A stretch of 64,000 bases of DNA, taken from NCBI GenBank assembly GCA_035652095.1, contig DASREM010000028.1:531550-595549 (forward strand). Direction: 5' to 3'. Positions 61,168-64,000 of the stretch are shown piece by piece (the first letter of the stretch is position 1; each line of letters starts with the position of its first letter). Under the pieces are notes generated by a model. It did no database searches. It was not told where the DNA came from and saw nothing but the letters and a program-made list of their open reading frames with translations. The DNA comes from DASREM01 sp035652095 (GTDB lineage: Bacteria > Acidobacteriota > Terriglobia > Terriglobales > Acidobacteriaceae). The position numbers and the translations under genes are program-made.

Positions 61168-62751
61168 ATGTCCGACGTCCGGCTGGAAGTAATTGGAAAT
61201 CCGCCCACGGCGGTTGCAGATATCGTGTTCGTTCATGGGATGGGCGGCGATTGCCGCGAAACCTGGATGGTGGCGCACCAGGAAGACACCTTTTGGCCGC
61301 GCTGGTTGTACGACGACCTTCTCAATACAGACACCCCTTGCGCGGTCTGGAGCTTGGGATATCCGGCCAGTCCCACTTATTGGAGAGACCGTGGTGACAC
61401 CATGGAACTCCCGACTCGAGCAAGAAACCTGCTTGCCTACCTGGTGGATGAAGGTTTGGGAAAGAGGTCTCTTATCTTCATCGCCCATAGCCTGGGCGGG
61501 CTACTCGTGAAATACATCCTGGAAATTGGGTCCCAGCACAAAGACCGCGGACCGCGAGAGTTAACGCAACACACGCAAGCCGTAATTTTCATGGCGACAC
61601 CACATCAGGGATCGGCGCTGGCCACGTTGGTCCGGGGGTTGCGCTCTGCCCGCTGTACTGTCACTATGAACGACCTTCGCCATTACAGTTCGTACCTGAA
61701 CGAAGTCGATATGTGGTACCGGGAAAACGTGGACAAACTGAATATCCGCACTCTGGCCCTCCGTGAGGACAGAAAACTCTCTCCCGGCAAACGTTTGAAA
61801 ATCATTCCCCGTTCGCCGTTCTGGGTAGTTGACCCTAGCAGCGCGGATCCGCACATTTCCGGAAGATCGGCCATCGCGGTCGATGCCGACCATTTCGAAA
61901 TCTGCAAGCCCAGCGCGCGAAACGCCTTGGTCTACGGTCACGTAAAGAAGTTTCTCGCGGAAACTTTGCCTGAGGCGCGCTGGCGGCAAACTGAAGAGGA
62001 CCAGATTTCTTTTCTCGGCGGAATGGCAAAGCGAACGGAAGATTGTCTCTGCGTGCTGTCCTGCTTCAGAGACTCTCAAACAACATACAAAACGGCGAGT
62101 GGCGATCAGCAGGTCTTCAATGGAAGCACTGTTTCTCCCGAGGATACCTCGGCTGCGGTTTATCTTTGCAGCATGGTGTCACGAGTCCGCGGCTTCGAGA
62201 GACTTGAGGTCAGTGCGTCGGATAAAGTGGACGACAAAGACCTCGATAAGCACTTACTGTTAGTTGGAAGCTCGCTCACCAACGCCCATACAAAATGGGC
62301 CCTTTCAAGCAACAATGCACGCTACCATTTCCGGATTGATGGCAAGGAAGGTTTTCGGATCGAATGCCGCACTTGCCGGATTTCTGGAACTAACTGGACC
62401 TGGCTCCCCAATGATGGAAACCTGGACTTGGATAACGACTATTCCAGTGGAAAGGCCACCAAGATCGACTATGCGATTGTGCAGCGACTCAAGCGTAGAC
62501 AGTACGACATTTTTGTCCTAGCCGGTCTGGGTCCGGTGGGCACGAAGGGTGCGGCTTATTTCATGTACCGCAACTGGCCTGAACTAAACCGGATGTACCG
62601 TGATCAGCCATTCGGCGTGGTGTTGAAATTCGGAGATGCGGAACAGTGTGCCAGGTTCACTGACCCTCTGGTCGTTCATCGAACTGACCCCGATCATCCC
62701 GACAATTGCACAACTGCACCGCTGGTCGCAGCTATGGGTAAAGCCGCATAG
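61168..62751 (+). CDS. PGAP1/DUF676-like serine hydrolase fused to an unrecognised C-terminal domain
   Basis: A 527-aa cytosolic protein. Residues 15-270 are an alpha/beta-hydrolase of PGAP1/lipase type: IVFVHGMGGDCRETW (19-33), nucleophile S108 in IAHSLGGLLVKY, a likely acid in the 222-241 region and H242 in DADHFEICKP. Residues about 290-527 form a separate domain with glycine-rich segments HLLLVGSSLTNAHT (362-375) and DIFVLAGLGPVGTKGAAYFM (447-466), in Rossmann-like strand-loop settings. In other organisms such hydrolases are attached to STAND or sensor modules. The C-terminal domain may sense a ligand. The start ATG has GGGAGG 7 nt upstream. No signal peptide. Confidence 0.72.
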   Translation: MSDVRLEVIGNPPTAVADIVFVHGMGGDCRETWMVAHQEDTFWPRWLYDDLLNTDTPCAVWSLGYPASPTYWRDRGDTMELPTRARNLLAYLVDEGLGKRSLIFIAHSLGGLLVKYILEIGSQHKDRGPRELTQHTQAVIFMATPHQGSALATLVRGLRSARCTVTMNDLRHYSSYLNEVDMWYRENVDKLNIRTLALREDRKLSPGKRLKIIPRSPFWVVDPSSADPHISGRSAIAVDADHFEICKPSARNALVYGHVKKFLAETLPEARWRQTEEDQISFLGGMAKRTEDCLCVLSCFRDSQTTYKTASGDQQVFNGSTVSPEDTSAAVYLCSMVSRVRGFERLEVSASDKVDDKDLDKHLLLVGSSLTNAHTKWALSSNNARYHFRIDGKEGFRIECRTCRISGTNWTWLPNDGNLDLDNDYSSGKATKIDYAIVQRLKRRQYDIFVLAGLGPVGTKGAAYFMYRNWPELNRMYRDQPFGVVLKFGDAEQCARFTDPLVVHRTDPDHPDNCTTAPLVAAMGKAA

Positions 62752-62783
62752 GTAAAATAAACGACCCGAGTTGGAGGTGTCGG

Positions 62784-63848
62784 ATCGCGTTTCCTGGCTG
62801 GCAAGATGTATCGGATCGTCTTCAAGGAGCACGGATTGTTGCTTCCGCTCCATGTCGTGTGGATTGCGGGGGCAGCACCGATCATCGCATCACGGGCCTC
62901 TTAGCCAGGCACTGGCAGCCTGCGACCCTCACGATCGCGCTGTCGGCGCGCACAACCGTGGTGCTGACTTCGTACGAAGCAGGCAAAATTCTAGTCGAGT
63001 CGAAGGACATCGGAGCCGAGTGCTGCGCTTTTCCCACCCTCCCGCTAGAAGGGCCGCTCGGCTTGATTTTCGCGGTAGTGGGATACTTTGGAGTACACGG
63101 ACTACAAATCACGGTAAACGCAGAGGCCCCGGTCCGGAGCGGCCTCGGGGGATCGGCAGCCGTTACCGTTGCACTGATCGGAGCGCTCAACGAGTTGCTG
63201 AATTTGCCCGAGGCGAGCGCCCAGGACCTATGCCAAGTCGTGCTTCTCGCACACCACTTGGAAGATGGCCTGTATGACAACACCGGCCTGCAGGACCAGG
63301 CAGCAGCAGCCTACGGCGGGGTTCATCTTTGGCGTTGGCAATATGCAGACCAGTTGCGTTTCGAGATTGGGCCACCCGTAATCGATCCGGCGGAACTCGC
63401 TTCCCATGTGGTAGTCGCCTATTCCGGGAAGCCTCATGCCGGTCAGCGCCGCAGCTCTTTTCAAGAAACCTTCAGAAAGACGGGGAACCTGGAGCCGCTT
63501 ATCAGGATTTCCGCGTCCGCAAGAGCCATGAGCGACGCACTTCGCGATCGCGATTACAAGGCTGCGGCCCGTGCGCTGTCGGCAGAGGCGGATACCCGTT
63601 CTATGTTCATGGACCCGACGAACCCCGTCCGGGAAGACCCTTTGCTGAGCGCGGCCTACGACCACGGTTGTGGCGCTCGCTTTGCCGGTCATGGCGGAGG
63701 AGGCGCCGTGTGGGCCATCGGTGAAGCCAGGGAAATCGACGCCCTGCGCTCTGCCTGGGCACGAATCTCGACTCAGCGCGGTTCTGGGTTTGTCTTTCCT
63801 CCCGGTCTCTCGCCAGAGGGGCTGCGCGTAATTCGGGAAGATGGATAG
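62784..63848 (+). CDS. GHMP-family sugar kinase; apparent AUC start
   Basis: A GHMP kinase of 354 aa. The conserved N-terminal text ASAPCRVDCGGSTDHR lies upstream of the first ordinary start codon (GTG 62859), within an open frame that has no ATG, GTG or TTG. A strong SD (TTGGAGG, 62771-62777) sits 6 nt before an ATC at 62784, which I take as the probable start. ATP motif APVRSGLGGSAAVTVALIG and the C-terminal GHGGGGAVWAIGE follow. It is most like sugar kinases of the heptose-7-phosphate or galactokinase groups, but the substrate is unknown. Thirty-two nt separate it from the hydrolase gene. Confidence 0.7.
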   Translation: MAFPGWQDVSDRLQGARIVASAPCRVDCGGSTDHRITGLLARHWQPATLTIALSARTTVVLTSYEAGKILVESKDIGAECCAFPTLPLEGPLGLIFAVVGYFGVHGLQITVNAEAPVRSGLGGSAAVTVALIGALNELLNLPEASAQDLCQVVLLAHHLEDGLYDNTGLQDQAAAAYGGVHLWRWQYADQLRFEIGPPVIDPAELASHVVVAYSGKPHAGQRRSSFQETFRKTGNLEPLIRISASARAMSDALRDRDYKAAARALSAEADTRSMFMDPTNPVREDPLLSAAYDHGCGARFAGHGGGGAVWAIGEAREIDALRSAWARISTQRGSGFVFPPGLSPEGLRVIREDG

Positions 63849-63971
63849 TTCGACACGCAATTTGCCACATGAACTTCTTGACACGACTGGAGAGCGGGCG
63901 TACTCTCCCTGAAAACCTCCAAACCTCGGCTCCTCAACAGCTACTGCTCCCAAACAGTGCAAGGAGTTTTT

Positions 63972-64000
63972 ATGAAGGTCTATCCCTCCATCGTCCCTGC
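63972..64000 (+). CDS. Start of a gene truncated by the window edge
   Basis: ATG at 63972 with SD AAGGAG (63961-63966) opens a frame that reads MKVYPSIVP before the window ends. The first residues weakly resemble ribulose-phosphate 3-epimerases (MK.APSI), which would fit next to a sugar kinase, but nine residues prove nothing. Confidence 0.5.

Noticed and set aside
62771..63277. Open frame starting at TTG 62771 with a good SD
   Set aside because: Out of frame with the GHMP motifs and lacks conserved sequence; the SD is better assigned to the kinase.
1..64000. tRNA, rRNA, tmRNA or transposase genes
   Set aside because: No cloverleaf with conserved T-arm, no rRNA text and no transposase-like frame was seen by reading; short RNAs could still be missed.

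Overview
The window is chromosomal DNA from a GC-rich, Gram-negative bacterium that most resembles Acidobacteriota (Terriglobia/Koribacter-like). This placement is an inference. It rests on lipid A synthesis (lpxD), a DAP-type peptidoglycan pathway, menaquinone made by the futalosine route (mqnE plus menG), many secreted or lipoprotein proteins of acidobacterial style (DUF4382/DUF5666-like, carboxypeptidase-regulatory-like, BNR-repeat), DUF1844, and frequent GTG/TTG starts. No rRNA, tRNA, CRISPR, prophage or insertion sequence was recognised. Genes are dense, on both strands, and mostly housekeeping.

Layout. 1-3600: mqnE, then a fusion of a ribosome-hibernation (HPF/RaiA) domain to sigma-70-like domains, followed by a baeRF-like (eRF1/Vms1 superfamily) protein. 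3756-10817: Tat-exported glycosylasparaginase, a lipoprotein with a near-perfect CRP-type palindrome upstream, a carboxymuconolactone-decarboxylase-family protein, glpX, an AI-2E-family permease and an Fpg-type glycosylase. 11054-17826: a secreted protein, a CtpA-type protease, tatAC, and two zinc peptidase-fold (M28) exoproteins, one of them very like glutaminyl cyclase. 17974-24073: TerC, aroB, menG, then an anti-sigma/ECF sigma pair diverging from a metallophosphoesterase, CuA-cupredoxin and cytochrome c operon. Matching GGAATAA boxes lie in the divergent gap.

24187-38565: SDR epimerase and PpiC-type isomerase, a CDF transporter with three C-terminal domains, OsmC, EamA and MFS transporters, the ribF / PhnP-like / DUF1844 / ygfZ group, a leuB-like dehydrogenase, a TPR protein and a putative zinc metalloprotease. 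39960-49991 reads as one long plus-strand run with several 1-4 nt overlaps: MTA phosphorylase, PfkB kinase, GT39-like membrane protein, MgtC, dapF, LD-carboxypeptidase, mpl, M61 peptidase, plsC. It links nucleoside salvage, DAP supply, murein recycling and phospholipid synthesis. 50105-60302: an alpha/beta-hydrolase-like protein with HEAT-like repeats, lpxD, secreted proteins, an HGSNAT-like acyltransferase, a CCA-adding-type nucleotidyltransferase with a long basic tail, and a diheme cytochrome. 60332-64000 looks more accessory: a secreted Gly/Tyr-rich protein, a PGAP1-like serine hydrolase fused to an unrecognised C-terminal domain, a GHMP kinase whose conserved N-terminus precedes any usual start codon, and a gene cut by the window edge.

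Two non-coding patterns recur. One is short intergenic arrays of degenerate 7-bp units (TTGnnnn, or nnnnCAA on the other strand) at about 28.6, 31.5, 32.6 and 36.5 kb. The other is a dispersed REP-like element of the type GTCATCCTGAG...GAAGGATCT at about 17.9, 24.1 and 36.5 kb. The best candidates for something undescribed are the HPF-sigma/baeRF pair, the hydrolase-sensor protein near 62 kb, and the heptad repeats.
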